From the NCBI GenBank assembly GCA_903928965.1, contig CAIYSZ010000020.1, forward strand, positions 1 through 43,401: DNA of 43,401 nt, read 5' to 3'. Origin of the DNA: an uncultured Pseudomonadota bacterium. Its GTDB lineage: Bacteria; Pseudomonadota; Gammaproteobacteria; Methylococcales; Methylomonadaceae. The translations under genes and the position numbers were made by a program. Below, piece after piece: positions 1 to 8,817 of the stretch. Every line of letters begins with the position of its first letter. Positions within the stretch are counted from its first letter, which is position 1. Under the pieces are notes generated by a model. The model saw only the letters and a list, made by a program, of their open reading frames with translations. It was not told the DNA's origin and did no database searches.

Positions 1-1
1 G

Positions 2-739
2 AATGTTTTGTGGGGCGCTTATATTTTTAACGAATACGGTTTGTTCAACGCGCATTCGTCCGCTTCCCGCGATACTTTGGGCGACACTTTGCGGGTAAGC
101 ATTTCCTTCATCGGTTTGGATAAAGTCGATAACGCGCAAATGATTCAGTTGGAGAGAACTTTCCTGGCCAAACTGTTCACCGGATTGCAAGAATCCACCG
201 ATGCGCCGAAGGCCGAATGGACTCAAGGCAAAATCTATAAAGGCGCGCGCGAAGCCGTTGAGGATTTGTGGCAAGCGACTTATGACTGGAATGAGTTGAT
301 TTGGTCCGTGCACGGTGTGTACGACCCATTGTTCGGCCAGTTTGTGCGCCGCGAGTTCTTCCAGGCGGTGGCTCCGTTCTATGGCGACAATCTGACTTCA
401 TTCTTCATTAATCAACAACAGTTGTATTTTCAACAAACCAAAGTCGTGACCGGAGACATTTTCTTTGAATGTCTGGCCAATGATGCTGAATTCGGTGATT
501 ACAACCGCCGCGTGTATCGGGCATGGATTGATAAATGGCTGCCAAGAACCGTTAATGCCTTGAAGGATTTCTTAGGTATTTACAGCAAGGTTAAGCAAAT
601 TCCCGGCGTCACCGACAAGGCTGGCGTGGAAGCGGCTCTGAACCGGCTGTTCGATGACTGGAAAGTCGATTATGCGGATAAAGTCAGCTACAAATTCGAT
701 AAAGCCGCTTTAATCGGTTCAATTTTGAAAGGTCTTTAA
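2..739 (+). CDS. mmoY: Soluble methane monooxygenase hydroxylase, beta subunit (5'-truncated by window edge)
   Basis: This is the C-terminal part (about 245 residues) of the beta subunit of the (alpha-beta-gamma)2 hydroxylase of soluble methane monooxygenase, which oxidises methane to methanol in the cytoplasm. The frame is open to the left edge, so the start lies outside; the known protein is about 390 residues, so roughly a third is missing. Recognisable family segments are NEYGLFNAHS near the visible start, QMIQLERTFLAK, and GQFVRREFFQ followed by FFINQQQLYFQ. The beta subunit is a ferritin-like helical scaffold without the diiron ligands, which are carried by MmoX (expected just upstream, outside the window). 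It is followed 13 bases later by mmoB with a good Shine-Dalgarno, so the two are clearly co-transcribed. Confidence 0.97.
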   Translation, partial: NVLWGAYIFNEYGLFNAHSSASRDTLGDTLRVSISFIGLDKVDNAQMIQLERTFLAKLFTGLQESTDAPKAEWTQGKIYKGAREAVEDLWQATYDWNELIWSVHGVYDPLFGQFVRREFFQAVAPFYGDNLTSFFINQQQLYFQQTKVVTGDIFFECLANDAEFGDYNRRVYRAWIDKWLPRTVNALKDFLGIYSKVKQIPGVTDKAGVEAALNRLFDDWKVDYADKVSYKFDKAALIGSILKGL

Positions 740-752
740 TTAGGAGCCATTT

Positions 753-1175
753 ATGTCTTTAAGTTCAAACGCATACGGCGCTGGCATCATGCAGAAAACC
801 GGTAAGGAATTTCATGATGAATACTTCGCCGAGGAAAACCAAGTTGTGCACGAAAGCAACGAGGTGGTGTTGGTTTTGAAAAAATCCGAGGAAATCAACA
901 TCGTGGTTGACGAAGTGCTGCAGGGTTCGCATAAGGATGAAAATCCAACTTTGGTTGTGGAAGACCGCGCGGGTTATTGGTGGCTGAAAGCTACCGGTAA
1001 AATTGAAGTCGATTGCGAGGAAGTGTCGGAAATTTTGGGTAGAAGATTCAGCGTTTACGACTTTTTGGTTGATGTGTCCTCCACCATCGGCCGCGCATTT
1101 ACACTGGGCGAGAAATTCACCATTACTTCCGAGTTGATGGGCTTGGATCGTCAGTTGGAAGACTATAAATCCTAA
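753..1175 (+). CDS. mmoB: Methane monooxygenase regulatory (coupling) protein B
   Basis: Protein B is the small cofactorless effector that docks on the hydroxylase, alters the diiron site and gates access of oxygen, methane and electrons. The 140-residue length matches the family (about 140). Typical segments are the N-terminal stretch with SSNAYGAGIMQKTGKEF and the core with LVVEDRAGYWWLKATGKIEVDCEEV. The flexible N-terminal tail, important for hydroxylase binding in characterised proteins, is present. The ATG is preceded by an AGGAG about 8 bases upstream. It lies between mmoY and mmoZ with gaps of 13 and 10 bases, the canonical sMMO order. No anomalies are seen. Confidence 0.97.
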   Translation: MSLSSNAYGAGIMQKTGKEFHDEYFAEENQVVHESNEVVLVLKKSEEINIVVDEVLQGSHKDENPTLVVEDRAGYWWLKATGKIEVDCEEVSEILGRRFSVYDFLVDVSSTIGRAFTLGEKFTITSELMGLDRQLEDYKS

Positions 1176-1185
1176 GGGGAATTAC

Positions 1186-1689
1186 ATGTCAAAAAATTTA
1201 GTGCATGACAATGCAAAAAGAGACGAATGGCTGCAAAAAATCGGCGCACTCAACACGTTGGCTAAAGGCGTTGAGGCATTGGTTGATTTTCGCCTCAAAT
1301 ATACCACACCGCTTCGTCAAAGTTATGATCTTGAACTCGATTGGGGCTGGATCGAGCTCAAGCTCGAGGAAAAAGTAGCTTTGTTGAAACACAAGGAGTT
1401 CGACGACGCGAAATTCTTGAACAGCACCGCTTTCGGCACTGATGCGCAAAAAGAAGCCGACGCGGTGATCGCGGAAATGAATGCCGCTAAAAATAAATAT
1501 GAAGCGGAAAAAATTCATATTAATTTCCGGAGTAAATTCAAACCGCCCATTATGCCGGTTAACGTGTTTCAAGATACCGACCGTATTTTGGGCACCCGGT
1601 TGATGGAAATTAGAAATACCGGCTATTACGATCTTGACTTGCCTGCCTTGCGCCGGGAAAGAGGCGTTAACGTGGTTGTCGCTAACTGA
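1186..1689 (+). CDS. mmoZ: Soluble methane monooxygenase hydroxylase, gamma subunit
   Basis: This is the gamma subunit of the hydroxylase, a small all-helical protein that packs against the alpha and beta subunits. The 167 residues match the family (about 170). Recognisable stretches are LVHDNAKRDEWLQKI at the N-terminus and RILGTRLMEIRNTGYYDLDLPALR near the C-terminus. The start has a purine-rich ribosome-binding site (AAGGGGAA) and lies 10 bases after mmoB. A gap of 215 bases follows before mmoD, the largest internal gap of the cluster; it contains a hairpin at 1753-1785. The protein has no known catalytic residues and its role is structural. Confidence 0.97.
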   Translation: MSKNLVHDNAKRDEWLQKIGALNTLAKGVEALVDFRLKYTTPLRQSYDLELDWGWIELKLEEKVALLKHKEFDDAKFLNSTAFGTDAQKEADAVIAEMNAAKNKYEAEKIHINFRSKFKPPIMPVNVFQDTDRILGTRLMEIRNTGYYDLDLPALRRERGVNVVVAN

Positions 1690-1752
1690 TAATCCGCCGC
1701 GGAATGTCGCCGCCTTGTTTTAATGTATGCGGAAATAGGGCGGCTGCATGTT

Positions 1753-1785
1753 TGAGGGCGCTTGGCGGGATGCTTGGCGCTCTCA
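1753..1785 (+). terminator. Hairpin between mmoZ and mmoD (possible attenuator or mRNA-processing element)
   Basis: TGAGGGCGC (1753-1761) pairs with GCGCTCTCA (1777-1785) over nine positions with one G-U pair and a 15-base loop, followed by TTTTG. It sits in the 215-base gap separating the hydroxylase and B genes from mmoD-mmoC-mmoG. Partial termination or 3'-end protection could make hydroxylase mRNA more abundant than reductase mRNA; that role is inference. The T-run is too short for a strong terminator. Confidence 0.35.
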
Positions 1786-1904
1786 TTTTGTTATGGGTTG
1801 CCATGCCTTAAGGTTATGAGGAGCCTGTGACGCTTGCGGTCCGGCATACAGGGAGCGGGCGAAATGAAGCAACTAGATTTCTGAACTAGATTACTGAAGA
1901 CGAG

Positions 1905-2186
1905 ATGATGGATTTATTTTTTGATAATCAAGAGTCGGACGTGCCATTGGCGTCCGATGAGACATTCGAGCCCAACGAGCGCATGACCAAGTTGTATGAC
2001 GAAGAGCCTTATACTGCTTATACAGAGGACTTGGAGTTTATGTGGCGTTGGAGTATTTACCGCGACAAAATATTGGTGCAGGAAGGTTGTTCCTTGACTT
2101 TGAATGCTTCCCGGCATGCCGTGAACCATGTTTTGGCGTTTTTTAACGCACAGAATAGCGGGCAGCGTCAAGGAGTCGCCGGATGA
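1905..2186 (+). CDS. mmoD: MmoD, sMMO-associated protein
   Basis: This small 93-residue protein (family about 90-110) is always encoded between mmoZ and mmoC in sMMO operons. In the literature MmoD binds the hydroxylase, inhibits it in vitro, and has been proposed as part of the copper-dependent switch between soluble and particulate methane monooxygenase; its exact function is debated. The sequence is acidic at the N-terminus (many Glu/Asp in residues 1-40) with a central segment [27 protein letters not shown] that is characteristic of the family. Two tandem ATGs (1905 and 1908) could serve as starts. The stop overlaps the mmoC start by four bases (ATGA), so mmoD and mmoC are translationally coupled. 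Confidence 0.9.
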   Translation: MMDLFFDNQESDVPLASDETFEPNERMTKLYDEEPYTAYTEDLEFMWRWSIYRDKILVQEGCSLTLNASRHAVNHVLAFFNAQNSGQRQGVAG

Positions 2187-3217
2187 GCAGCCACCAAATT
2201 ACTATCCGTACCCAGGACGGGGAATCGGTTAGCTTTGAATGCCTTGAAGACGAGGACGTCATCAGCGCCGGTTTGCGTCAGGATATTTTTCTGATGGCAT
2301 CTTGCCGCGAGGGTGGTTGCGCGACTTGCAAGGGGGTGTGCACCGAGGGGGATTATGAAATCGGGAAAGTCAGCGTGCAAGCGTTGCCGCCCGAGGAAGA
2401 GGAGGACGGTTATGTGTTGTTGTGCCGTTGCTATCCAAGCAGCGATATGGAGGTTGAGGTTCCCTATACCTATGACCGTATCTCATTTTCTCCGGAAGGC
2501 TTGGGTTTCGAGGCGGAAATTGTCAATCTGCGTGATGTTTCCAGCAATGTGGTTGAGTTGAAATTGCTGCGGCGGGGCGATGATAAGCAAATCAAATTGG
2601 ATTCCGGTCAGTTTTACGATCTGGAAATTCCCGGCACCAGTTTAACGCGTTCCTATTCGCCGGCCAATACCGCGAATAATCGCGGCGAGCTGGATTTTCT
2701 GGTCAGGATCGTCGATAAGGGTAAGTTTTCAAGTTTCTTGCAATATGACGCCTTTGTCGGGCAAACCATTAATGTCAAAGGCCCGTTCGGGGTGTTCGGT
2801 CTGAAGGAGAACGGGTTTACTCCGCGCTACTTCGTGGCTGGCGGCACCGGCTTGGCGCCGATTTTGTCCATGGTTAGACGTATGCGCGAATGGGATGAGC
2901 CGCAGAATTGCGCTATTTATTTTGGCGTCAATACCGAGGAAGAGGTATTTTATGCTGACGTCTTGCAGCATTTGCAGCAAGAAATGCCAAAGTTAAAAGT
3001 TAATATTTGCGTTTGGAAGGCCAGTGAAAGCTGGTGCGGTGAAAAAGGCAGCGTGGTGGATATTCTACGCCGCGATTTAAAGGATTTGGGAATTAAACCC
3101 GATTTATATCTTTGCGGGCCGCCAGGCATGGTGGACGCCACTTATGCCGTGTGCGCGGAATTAGGCATTCCTTCGCAACAGATTTTTCTGGAGAAATTTC
3201 TGCCTAGCACTAATTAG
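2183..3217 (+). CDS. mmoC: Methane monooxygenase reductase (FAD, [2Fe-2S])
   Basis: This is the NADH-dependent reductase of sMMO, which passes electrons from NADH through FAD and a [2Fe-2S] cluster to the hydroxylase. The N-terminal plant-type ferredoxin domain has cluster ligands Cys41, Cys46, Cys49 and Cys81. The FAD-binding ferredoxin-reductase domain has RSYSP at 156-160, and the NADH-binding domain has GGTGLAP at 220-226, with [10 protein letters not shown] near the C-terminus. The 344 residues match the family. The start overlaps the mmoD stop, and a 102-codon gene follows after 18 bases. All cofactor motifs are intact, so the reductase should be active. Confidence 0.97.
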   Translation: MSSHQITIRTQDGESVSFECLEDEDVISAGLRQDIFLMASCREGGCATCKGVCTEGDYEIGKVSVQALPPEEEEDGYVLLCRCYPSSDMEVEVPYTYDRISFSPEGLGFEAEIVNLRDVSSNVVELKLLRRGDDKQIKLDSGQFYDLEIPGTSLTRSYSPANTANNRGELDFLVRIVDKGKFSSFLQYDAFVGQTINVKGPFGVFGLKENGFTPRYFVAGGTGLAPILSMVRRMREWDEPQNCAIYFGVNTEEEVFYADVLQHLQQEMPKLKVNICVWKASESWCGEKGSVVDILRRDLKDLGIKPDLYLCGPPGMVDATYAVCAELGIPSQQIFLEKFLPSTN

Positions 3218-3235
3218 AGATTTTTTTGCAAAAAC

Positions 3236-3544
3236 ATGTCGAGCTCAAATAATATCTCCATGGAAGATAGGATGTTACTATGCGAAATGGCTAGTGAATT
3301 AGATGCTTCCATTGCAAAGTTAATTGTCGAGCAAAATCGCTTGCAGGATAAGCTGGGCGATTTGCGCGTTGATGAGTTGCGTGAGTATTGGTTGAAATTA
3401 CTTCCATCCGAAGAGGAGGAGGCATTTAGACTAGGCATGGATCACGACGACAAAAAATTGGTTTGGGTTTGGCTGCGGCTCAAGGTGTTGTTTTCATCTC
3501 GCGCCAAGGCAGGGCATGCCTTGATGAGGGATTGCTTTAATTGA
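3236..3544 (+). CDS. Hypothetical protein between mmoC and mmoG
   Basis: This is a 102-residue protein of unknown function. It is read as a gene because it is collinear with the sMMO operon, starts 18 bases after mmoC and ends about 50 bases before mmoG. The N-terminal half is predicted helical (EDRMLLCEMASELDASIAK and on), with a run of acidic residues (SEEEEAF) around residues 59-66 and two Trp-rich helical turns (LVWVWLRLK) after residue 75. No signal peptide, membrane segment or metal-binding motif is visible. Its place beside a dedicated chaperonin suggests a role in sMMO assembly or regulation, but that is only positional inference. Confidence 0.7.
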   Translation: MSSSNNISMEDRMLLCEMASELDASIAKLIVEQNRLQDKLGDLRVDELREYWLKLLPSEEEEAFRLGMDHDDKKLVWVWLRLKVLFSSRAKAGHALMRDCFN

Positions 3545-3595
3545 TGGTTTATTTGAAGGCGGCGTTAGACCTTTTTTTTCGCATACAGGAAGTTT

Positions 3596-5275
3596 ATGTC
3601 AAAACAAATTATTTATAATCCGGAAGCCCGCTTGCGTTTGTTGCAGGGTCTGGATGCGGTAGCGCGCACGGTGAGCGTTACCATGGGTTGCAACGGTCCG
3701 GCGGTGTTGATTCAACACCGCACCGATGGATTGCCGCCGGTATTTACCCGTGACGGCGTCACCGTGGCGCAAGCGCTCGCCTTGCAGGATAGGGTAGCCA
3801 ATTTGGGGGTTAGAATGTTACGCGATGTGTCGGGGGCGGTTTCCCGAGAGGTGGGCGACGGCACCACCACCGCCATCGTTCTGGCGCATAAAATCGCTGT
3901 GGAATCGTTAAAATGCATCGCCGCCGGTTTTCAACCCATGCAGCTGAAAAAAGGTTTGGAGTTGGGCTTGTGGGTGGTGGAAAATTATTTGCGCCAGTTG
4001 GCGGTGACTGAAATTAATGCCGAGGATTTGGACGCCATTTGCGCGGTGGCTAGTAAGAATGAGCCCGGCATAGGGGATTTGTTGAAACTGGCGGTCACGG
4101 AATTGGGGAGCGATGGACATTTGAGTTTTGTGCTGGGCAATTTGCGGGATGAGTTGGAGATTGTTGCTGGCGTACATTGGGAGCAGGGATTTTTGTCGCC
4201 GCATTTCGCCACGGATAAAACGCGTCATGAGGCGGTGTTGGAAAATCCATATATTTTGCTCTATGATCGTGTAATTGACGATTTTATGGATTTGGTTCCA
4301 ATTCTGGAATGGGTGGCGGAGCAGGGCCGGCCACTGTTGATAGTCGCTGAAGACATTGGACAATACGCTTTGTCCGCCTTGCTGCGCAATGTGGCGCGCG
4401 GGGTGTTTAACGCGGTTGCGGTTAAACCGCCCGGCTACGGCGACAAGCGGATCAACCGGTTAAACGATTTGGCTTTGTTGACCGGCGGCGCGGCGATTCT
4501 GGAAGGGCGCGCCGGGTGTTTGGAGCAAGCCGCGCCGGAGCAACTGGGACAGGCGCAACGGGTTGTGGTGACCGCCTCTAGTACGACTATTGCGGGCGGT
4601 CAGGGGGATAGGGAGCAGGTCGAGATTTTGTTGCGGAATTTGCGCGCGGAATTGGCGCAACTGTTTCAGCGTAAGCCGGGTCAGGGCTCGCCGACCGGCA
4701 ATCAGCATGATGCGAATGAGTTAAGGGAGCGTATTGCCTTGTTGTCCGGGAAAACCGGTACGTTTAGCGTGGGCGGGATTTCGGATATTGAAATCAAAGA
4801 GCGCATGGTGAGAATCGAGAATGCTTATTTGTCGAGTAAAGCAGCGATTGAGGAGGGAGTGATTCCCGGCGGCGGCGTGGGTTTGTTTCGTTGCATCGCT
4901 GAATTGAATCGGGTTGTCGCGGAAAATGCCGAGCAGCGGCAAGGTCTGCGGATTTTGCAGGAGGCCTTGCTGGCGCCGTTGAAGCAACTATTAGGTAATT
5001 CCGGCTTGAATAGCGAGCTGGTCATTATGAATTTGACGGGGCAAGCGAATGATCGTTTGGCGTTTGACATGCAAGAACTCGTTTATGGCGATTTCATTAA
5101 AATCGGCATTATTGATCCGCTCAAGGTGGTGTTGACGGCATTGCGTAGCGCGGTTAGCGTGGCGTCGACTTTGATGACCAGTGAAACGGTGGTGATGGAT
5201 ATTCCGGATACTGAGTTGATGGCCGGTTATTCGCCGGAATGGGCGGCGGCCACGCGTGAGGACCCTAGGGCTTGA
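3596..5275 (+). CDS. mmoG: MmoG, GroEL-like chaperonin dedicated to sMMO
   Basis: This is a group I chaperonin homologue encoded with sMMO genes. In characterised methanotrophs MmoG is needed for sMMO expression, acting with the sigma-54 activator MmoR and probably in hydroxylase assembly. The 559 residues cover the full GroEL fold. The equatorial ATP-binding motif GDGTTT is at residues 87-92, the apical region at about 190-370, and the returning equatorial segment contains IEEGVIPGGGVGLFRC. It diverges from housekeeping GroEL: MGCNGPAVLIQ replaces the usual GPKGRNV segment, and the C-terminus ends in REDPRA instead of a Gly-Met tail. There is no groES beside it, so it would use a co-chaperonin encoded elsewhere or work without one. 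No mmoR follows within the window. Confidence 0.93.
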   Translation: MSKQIIYNPEARLRLLQGLDAVARTVSVTMGCNGPAVLIQHRTDGLPPVFTRDGVTVAQALALQDRVANLGVRMLRDVSGAVSREVGDGTTTAIVLAHKIAVESLKCIAAGFQPMQLKKGLELGLWVVENYLRQLAVTEINAEDLDAICAVASKNEPGIGDLLKLAVTELGSDGHLSFVLGNLRDELEIVAGVHWEQGFLSPHFATDKTRHEAVLENPYILLYDRVIDDFMDLVPILEWVAEQGRPLLIVAEDIGQYALSALLRNVARGVFNAVAVKPPGYGDKRINRLNDLALLTGGAAILEGRAGCLEQAAPEQLGQAQRVVVTASSTTIAGGQGDREQVEILLRNLRAELAQLFQRKPGQGSPTGNQHDANELRERIALLSGKTGTFSVGGISDIEIKERMVRIENAYLSSKAAIEEGVIPGGGVGLFRCIAELNRVVAENAEQRQGLRILQEALLAPLKQLLGNSGLNSELVIMNLTGQANDRLAFDMQELVYGDFIKIGIIDPLKVVLTALRSAVSVASTLMTSETVVMDIPDTELMAGYSPEWAAATREDPRA

Positions 5276-5430
5276 TGATGGCTTGGTTCTTTTCGGCGGC
5301 GCGAGGCTTCCGCCGGCCGCCAAGGTCGGTTTAGAACCAGCTGCCTTTTGTGTCGTCATTTGTTTCGCTAATAGCGTTGCTATTTTTAATTATGCGATAA
5401 TTTTAAAATCCCCACCTGTCTGGCTTGTTA

Positions 5431-5467
5431 AAGCATGAAGTGAAACGCTGGGTTTTACTTCGTGCTT
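5431..5467. terminator. Inverted repeat after the sMMO operon (convergent intergenic region)
   Basis: AAGCATGAAGTGAAA (5431-5445) pairs with TTTTACTTCGTGCTT (5453-5467) over 15 positions, two of them G-U, around a 7-base loop. It lies between the + strand mmoG and the - strand response-regulator gene. There is no long T-run, so it may be a weak bidirectional terminator or a 3'-end-stabilising structure. Confidence 0.45.
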
Positions 5468-5544
5468 TGGCTGTCACCGCATGCTTTAACCAGTCACTTC
5501 GCTCTACCTCGCCACCCGGTTTAGACTTCTGCTTGAGATCACGT

Positions 5545-6774
5545 TTAATTAAGTTTTAAGGCGAGTATGGTTATGTCGTCGTCGAAGTCTTCGCCGTCGC
5601 TCCATTGCTTGAGCCGTTGTTGTAATTCGCCTAGCATGCTGGTTAAATCGCGGTCCGGTCGGCCGAGGCCGTTATGTAGTTGTTGGTCTATGAAAAAGTT
5701 CAGTAGTCGTTGCTCGCCGAATAATTCTCCTTGCGGATTTTTGCATTCCGTGACGCCGTCGGAGTACAGAAAGAAATAGTCGCCGGATTGGTAGCTGATG
5801 GTGATGGTGTCGTATTCGGCTTGAGTCAGCAGGCCGACCGGAAAGCCGCCATCGCCTATGAAGCGGACGGCTTGGTCTTTGCTGATATAGATTGGCCGCG
5901 GGTGACCGGCTTGACAGAAGGAGAGGCTGCGTTCTCGGTTGTTCAGCACTCCGTAGAGCATGGTGAAATACAATAAATCGTCATTTTCATTTTGAAATTG
6001 CCGGTTGAGCTCGCTAACCGCATTGGCGGGGGCGTCGGCTAAATATTGTCCGGAAGCGGTTTTGATTTTTAGCGGGCTGTTTTCGTTCATGTTCGGATTC
6101 AGCAGCCAGCTCAGCGTGAAGGCCATCATGGCGGCTGAAACGCCATGTCCGGCGACGTCTATGGCGTAAAAGCAGACGTTGTCGTCGTCTAGGGAAAAGA
6201 AATTGAGTAAATCGCCGGATACATGCAAGGATGGGACATAGAGGCTCTCGAAATCTATGCCGTGAATGCGCGCTTGACCTGGCGGCAGCAGTTTTTTTTG
6301 CATGTCGCCGGCCAGCACGAGTTCGCTTTGCAATTGTGTGTGCGCGCTACGCAATTCTTCACTGAGGTGTTTTAGGTGCTGATTTTGCGTTTGCAGTGTC
6401 TGTTGCAGTTCCAGTATGCGTTCGCCAGCGGATATGCGTACATGCAATTCCGAGAAGTTTATGGGTTTGCGTATGAAGTCGTCCGCGCCGGCTTGCATGC
6501 CGGTCACCAGTGAGGCGGTGTCTTCCAGCGAGGTGACGATGATGATGTATATATAGGGTAAATCAGATTCGGTTCTGATTTTTCGGCATAGACTGGGGCC
6601 GTCCATGCCCGGCAGCATCCAATCGGTGAGTAGAATTTGCGGTTTTTGGGTGATGATGATGTCCCACGCTTCTTCTCCGCTAGCGGCGCAACTAATTTGA
6701 AACCCCCATTTGGCTACGTGGCTGCGGAGGGTGGCTTGCATGATTTTGCTGTCTTCTACGATAAGAATGTGCAT
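5545..6774 (-). CDS. Response regulator with PP2C-type (SpoIIE) phosphatase output
   Basis: This is a two-domain signalling protein of 409 residues. The N-terminal receiver domain has the acidic pair Glu7/Asp8, phospho-acceptor Asp51 (LLTDWMLPGMDG), Thr81 and Lys103. A probable coiled-coil linker runs from about 112 to 160 (LELQQTLQTQNQHLKHL and on). The C-terminal PP2C/SpoIIE domain has metal-binding motifs SGDLLNFF, DVAGHGVSAAMMA, LYSDGVTE and DDDITILAL. Family members dephosphorylate anti-anti-sigma (STAS) proteins in partner-switching pathways when the receiver is phosphorylated. No histidine kinase, anti-sigma or STAS gene lies beside it, so the target is unknown. It is transcribed alone, convergent to the sMMO operon, and its position there need not imply a link to methane oxidation. 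Confidence 0.9.
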   Translation of the reverse strand: MHILIVEDSKIMQATLRSHVAKWGFQISCAASGEEAWDIIITQKPQILLTDWMLPGMDGPSLCRKIRTESDLPYIYIIIVTSLEDTASLVTGMQAGADDFIRKPINFSELHVRISAGERILELQQTLQTQNQHLKHLSEELRSAHTQLQSELVLAGDMQKKLLPPGQARIHGIDFESLYVPSLHVSGDLLNFFSLDDDNVCFYAIDVAGHGVSAAMMAFTLSWLLNPNMNENSPLKIKTASGQYLADAPANAVSELNRQFQNENDDLLYFTMLYGVLNNRERSLSFCQAGHPRPIYISKDQAVRFIGDGGFPVGLLTQAEYDTITISYQSGDYFFLYSDGVTECKNPQGELFGEQRLLNFFIDQQLHNGLGRPDRDLTSMLGELQQRLKQWSDGEDFDDDITILALKLN

Positions 6775-7110
6775 AGGGGGTATGGGAGCTTTGAATGTGC
6801 TTGGTACGCGCTTTTTGCTTGGGTTAAGGGTTGCGGAGAAATCGCGCCAATCAAGTTTTTATGCCGTGATTGTATCGCGAAAATAGGGGGCCTGTTTTAA
6901 GAGATTAGGTCGCAATGTTTTTCGTATTGCACGCGAAAGTTGCTCGAATCCATGCGGCCGGTTTATTTGTATTGTATTGTCAAGCCGAATTAGCAATAGC
7001 TTACACCCTTTAATGCAATTATGAAACCCGCGGGTTTATGGCTGGAGGGTTTGGACCGTTTGTAGAGCCGACGGGCGGTAAGGTATAAAGCCCTGTGTAG
7101 TGAGTGAGGT
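6775..7110. other. Non-coding region upstream of the response-regulator gene
   Basis: This gap separates two minus-strand genes: the response regulator (start at 6774) and glnA (stop at 7175). It should hold the response-regulator promoter. The glnA terminator lies at its right end (7111-7147). I see no convincing gene, sigma-54 motif or repeat in the remainder. Confidence 0.5.
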
Positions 7111-7147
7111 AAACCCCGTCGCGGGCTTTTGCCCGCGGCGGGGTTTT
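7111..7147 (-). terminator. Intrinsic terminator downstream of glnA
   Basis: The stem AACCCCGTCGCGGGC / GCCCGCGGCGGGGTT (7112-7126 and 7131-7145) has 15 positions with one mismatch and a TTTT loop. It is flanked by short T/A runs on both strands and lies about 30 bases past the glnA stop on the minus strand. It is very GC-rich and stable. Confidence 0.75.
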
Positions 7148-7174
7148 GCGGTCATGGATAGACCAGAGGTTGGA

Positions 7175-8587
7175 TTACAAGCTGTAGTACATGTCCAATT
7201 CGACCGGATGCGTGCTCATGCGCAAACGTTGAACGTCTACATTTTTAAGTTCCAAATAGCCGTCGATGGCGTCATCGGTGAACACGCCGCCGCGGGTTAG
7301 GAAATCGCGGTCATTGTCCAGCGCGCTCAAGGCTTCGTCGAAGGAGAAGGCTACTTGCGGGATGGCTTTTTCTTCCTCAGGCGGCAGGTCGTACAAATCT
7401 TTGTCCATGGCGTCGCCAGGATGGATTTTGTTTTGAATGCCGTCCAAGCCGGCCATTAACATGGCGCTGAAAGCCAGGTAAGGGTTGGCGGTGGAGTCCG
7501 GGAAGCGGACTTCGATACGGCGGCCCTTGGGATTGCTGACGAAGGGTATGCGAATGGAGGCGGACCGGTTGCGGGCGGAGTAGGCCAGCATGACCGGCGC
7601 TTCAAAACCCGGCACCAGGCGTTTGTAACTGTTGGTGGACGCGTTGGTTATGGCGTTTAAGGCCTTGGCGTGTTTGATGATGCCGCCGATGTAGTACAAG
7701 GCGATTTCGGACAAGCCGCCGTAAAGGTTGCCGGTGAACAGGTTGACGCCGTCTTTGGCTAAGGATTGATGTACGTGCATGCCGTTGCCGTTGTCGCCGA
7801 CCAGCGGTTTCGGCATGAAGGTGGCGGTTTTGCCGTAGGCGTGGGCGATGTTGGCGATGACGTATTTTAATGCCAACACTTCGTCGGCTTTTTTGACCAA
7901 GGTGTTGAATTTGACGCCGATTTCACATTGGCCGGCGGTGGCCACCTCATGGTGGTGCACTTCGACGGTTTGGCCGAATAATTCCAGGTAGCGGCACATT
8001 TCGGAGCGGATGTCTTGCAAGGAGTCTACGGGCGGCACTGGGAAGTAGCCGCCTTTGATGCCAGGGCGGTGGCCGGTGTTGCCGCTGTCGTAGGTTTTGC
8101 CTGAGTTCCAGCCGGCTTCCTCGGAGTCGATTTGGTAGGAACAGCCGCCCATGCTGGTGCTCCAGCGTACGTCGTCGAAAATGAAAAATTCGTTTTCCGG
8201 GCCGAAGAACGCGGTATCTGCTATGCCGGAGGCTTTCAGGTAGGCTTCCGCGCGCTTGGCGATGGAGCGCGGATCCCTGCTGTAACCTTGTCTGTCCTTT
8301 GGTTCGATGATGTCGCAACGCAAAATCAGGGTTTTTTGCTCGAAGAAAGGATCGATTACCGCAGTGCTGGCGTCCGGCAGCAGGATCATGTCGGATTCGT
8401 TGATGTGTTTCCAGCCGGCGATGGAGGAGCCGTCGAACATGTTGCCGTCTTCAAAAGTGTCGGCGTCTATGCTGTGCGCCGGGAAGGTAACGTGCTGTTC
8501 CTTGCCGCGGGTGTCGCAAAAACGGAAGTCGACGTATTTAACATCGTTTTCTTCAATCAGCTTAAGTACTTTGTCTACTTCGGACAT
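7175..8587 (-). CDS. glnA: Glutamine synthetase, type I (GSI-beta)
   Basis: This ATP-dependent enzyme makes glutamine from glutamate and ammonium and is the entry point of nitrogen assimilation; it is a cytoplasmic dodecamer. The 470 residues match GSI (about 470). Visible motifs are [15 protein letters not shown] near the N-terminus, [13 protein letters not shown] (metal-binding Glu), [11 protein letters not shown], the ATP-site segment with [13 protein letters not shown], and the adenylylation loop NLYDLPPEE with the modifiable Tyr at about 399. This marks the enzyme as a GSI-beta form controlled by GlnE and PII. An AGGAG lies 12 bases before the ATG. A terminator follows the gene and another separates it from the upstream porin-like gene, so it is transcribed alone. 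No -24/-12 motif was found upstream, unlike its neighbours. Confidence 0.98.
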   Translation of the reverse strand: MSEVDKVLKLIEENDVKYVDFRFCDTRGKEQHVTFPAHSIDADTFEDGNMFDGSSIAGWKHINESDMILLPDASTAVIDPFFEQKTLILRCDIIEPKDRQGYSRDPRSIAKRAEAYLKASGIADTAFFGPENEFFIFDDVRWSTSMGGCSYQIDSEEAGWNSGKTYDSGNTGHRPGIKGGYFPVPPVDSLQDIRSEMCRYLELFGQTVEVHHHEVATAGQCEIGVKFNTLVKKADEVLALKYVIANIAHAYGKTATFMPKPLVGDNGNGMHVHQSLAKDGVNLFTGNLYGGLSEIALYYIGGIIKHAKALNAITNASTNSYKRLVPGFEAPVMLAYSARNRSASIRIPFVSNPKGRRIEVRFPDSTANPYLAFSAMLMAGLDGIQNKIHPGDAMDKDLYDLPPEEEKAIPQVAFSFDEALSALDNDRDFLTRGGVFTDDAIDGYLELKNVDVQRLRMSTHPVELDMYYSL

Positions 8588-8739
8588 GGGGTTTAGTCTC
8601 CTACAATAATGTTGTTATTATGGTGTAAAGCGGCGGTAACAATAGCATCAAATTAATTGCGATGCCAGAAAAACTAACGTTTTCCAAGGCGCTTCGGTTA
8701 CGGATGCCGTTCAACCGGGAATGGGGTTGGACAAAAGTA

Positions 8740-8764
8740 ACGGGGGGAGTAAATACCCCCCCGT
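8740..8764 (-). terminator. Intrinsic terminator downstream of the porin-like gene
   Basis: ACGGGGGG (8740-8747) pairs with CCCCCCCGT (8756-8764) around an 8-9 base AT-rich loop. On the minus strand it is followed by TTACTTTTG. It lies about 54 bases beyond the porin-like stop and upstream of glnA, so glnA needs its own promoter between 8588 and 8739. A second small palindrome (CCGGTTTTAACCGG) lies at about 8770-8783. Confidence 0.7.
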
Positions 8765-8817
8765 AGCCGCCGGTTTTAACCGGATTTCATGAGGACAACG
8801 GGCTTGCGCCGCGCTGC

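Noticed and set aside
4991..5359. 122-codon open frame (-) overlapping the end of mmoG
   Set aside because: Almost all of it is antisense to the clearly coding mmoG; the frame shows no family features and is best explained as a shadow of a long high-GC gene.
8588..8739. Sigma-54 promoter for glnA
   Set aside because: A TGGCA half exists on the minus strand near 8663-8668, but the -12 GC is missing at the required spacing (TT instead). No NtrC dyad was found either, so a sigma-54 promoter cannot be supported.
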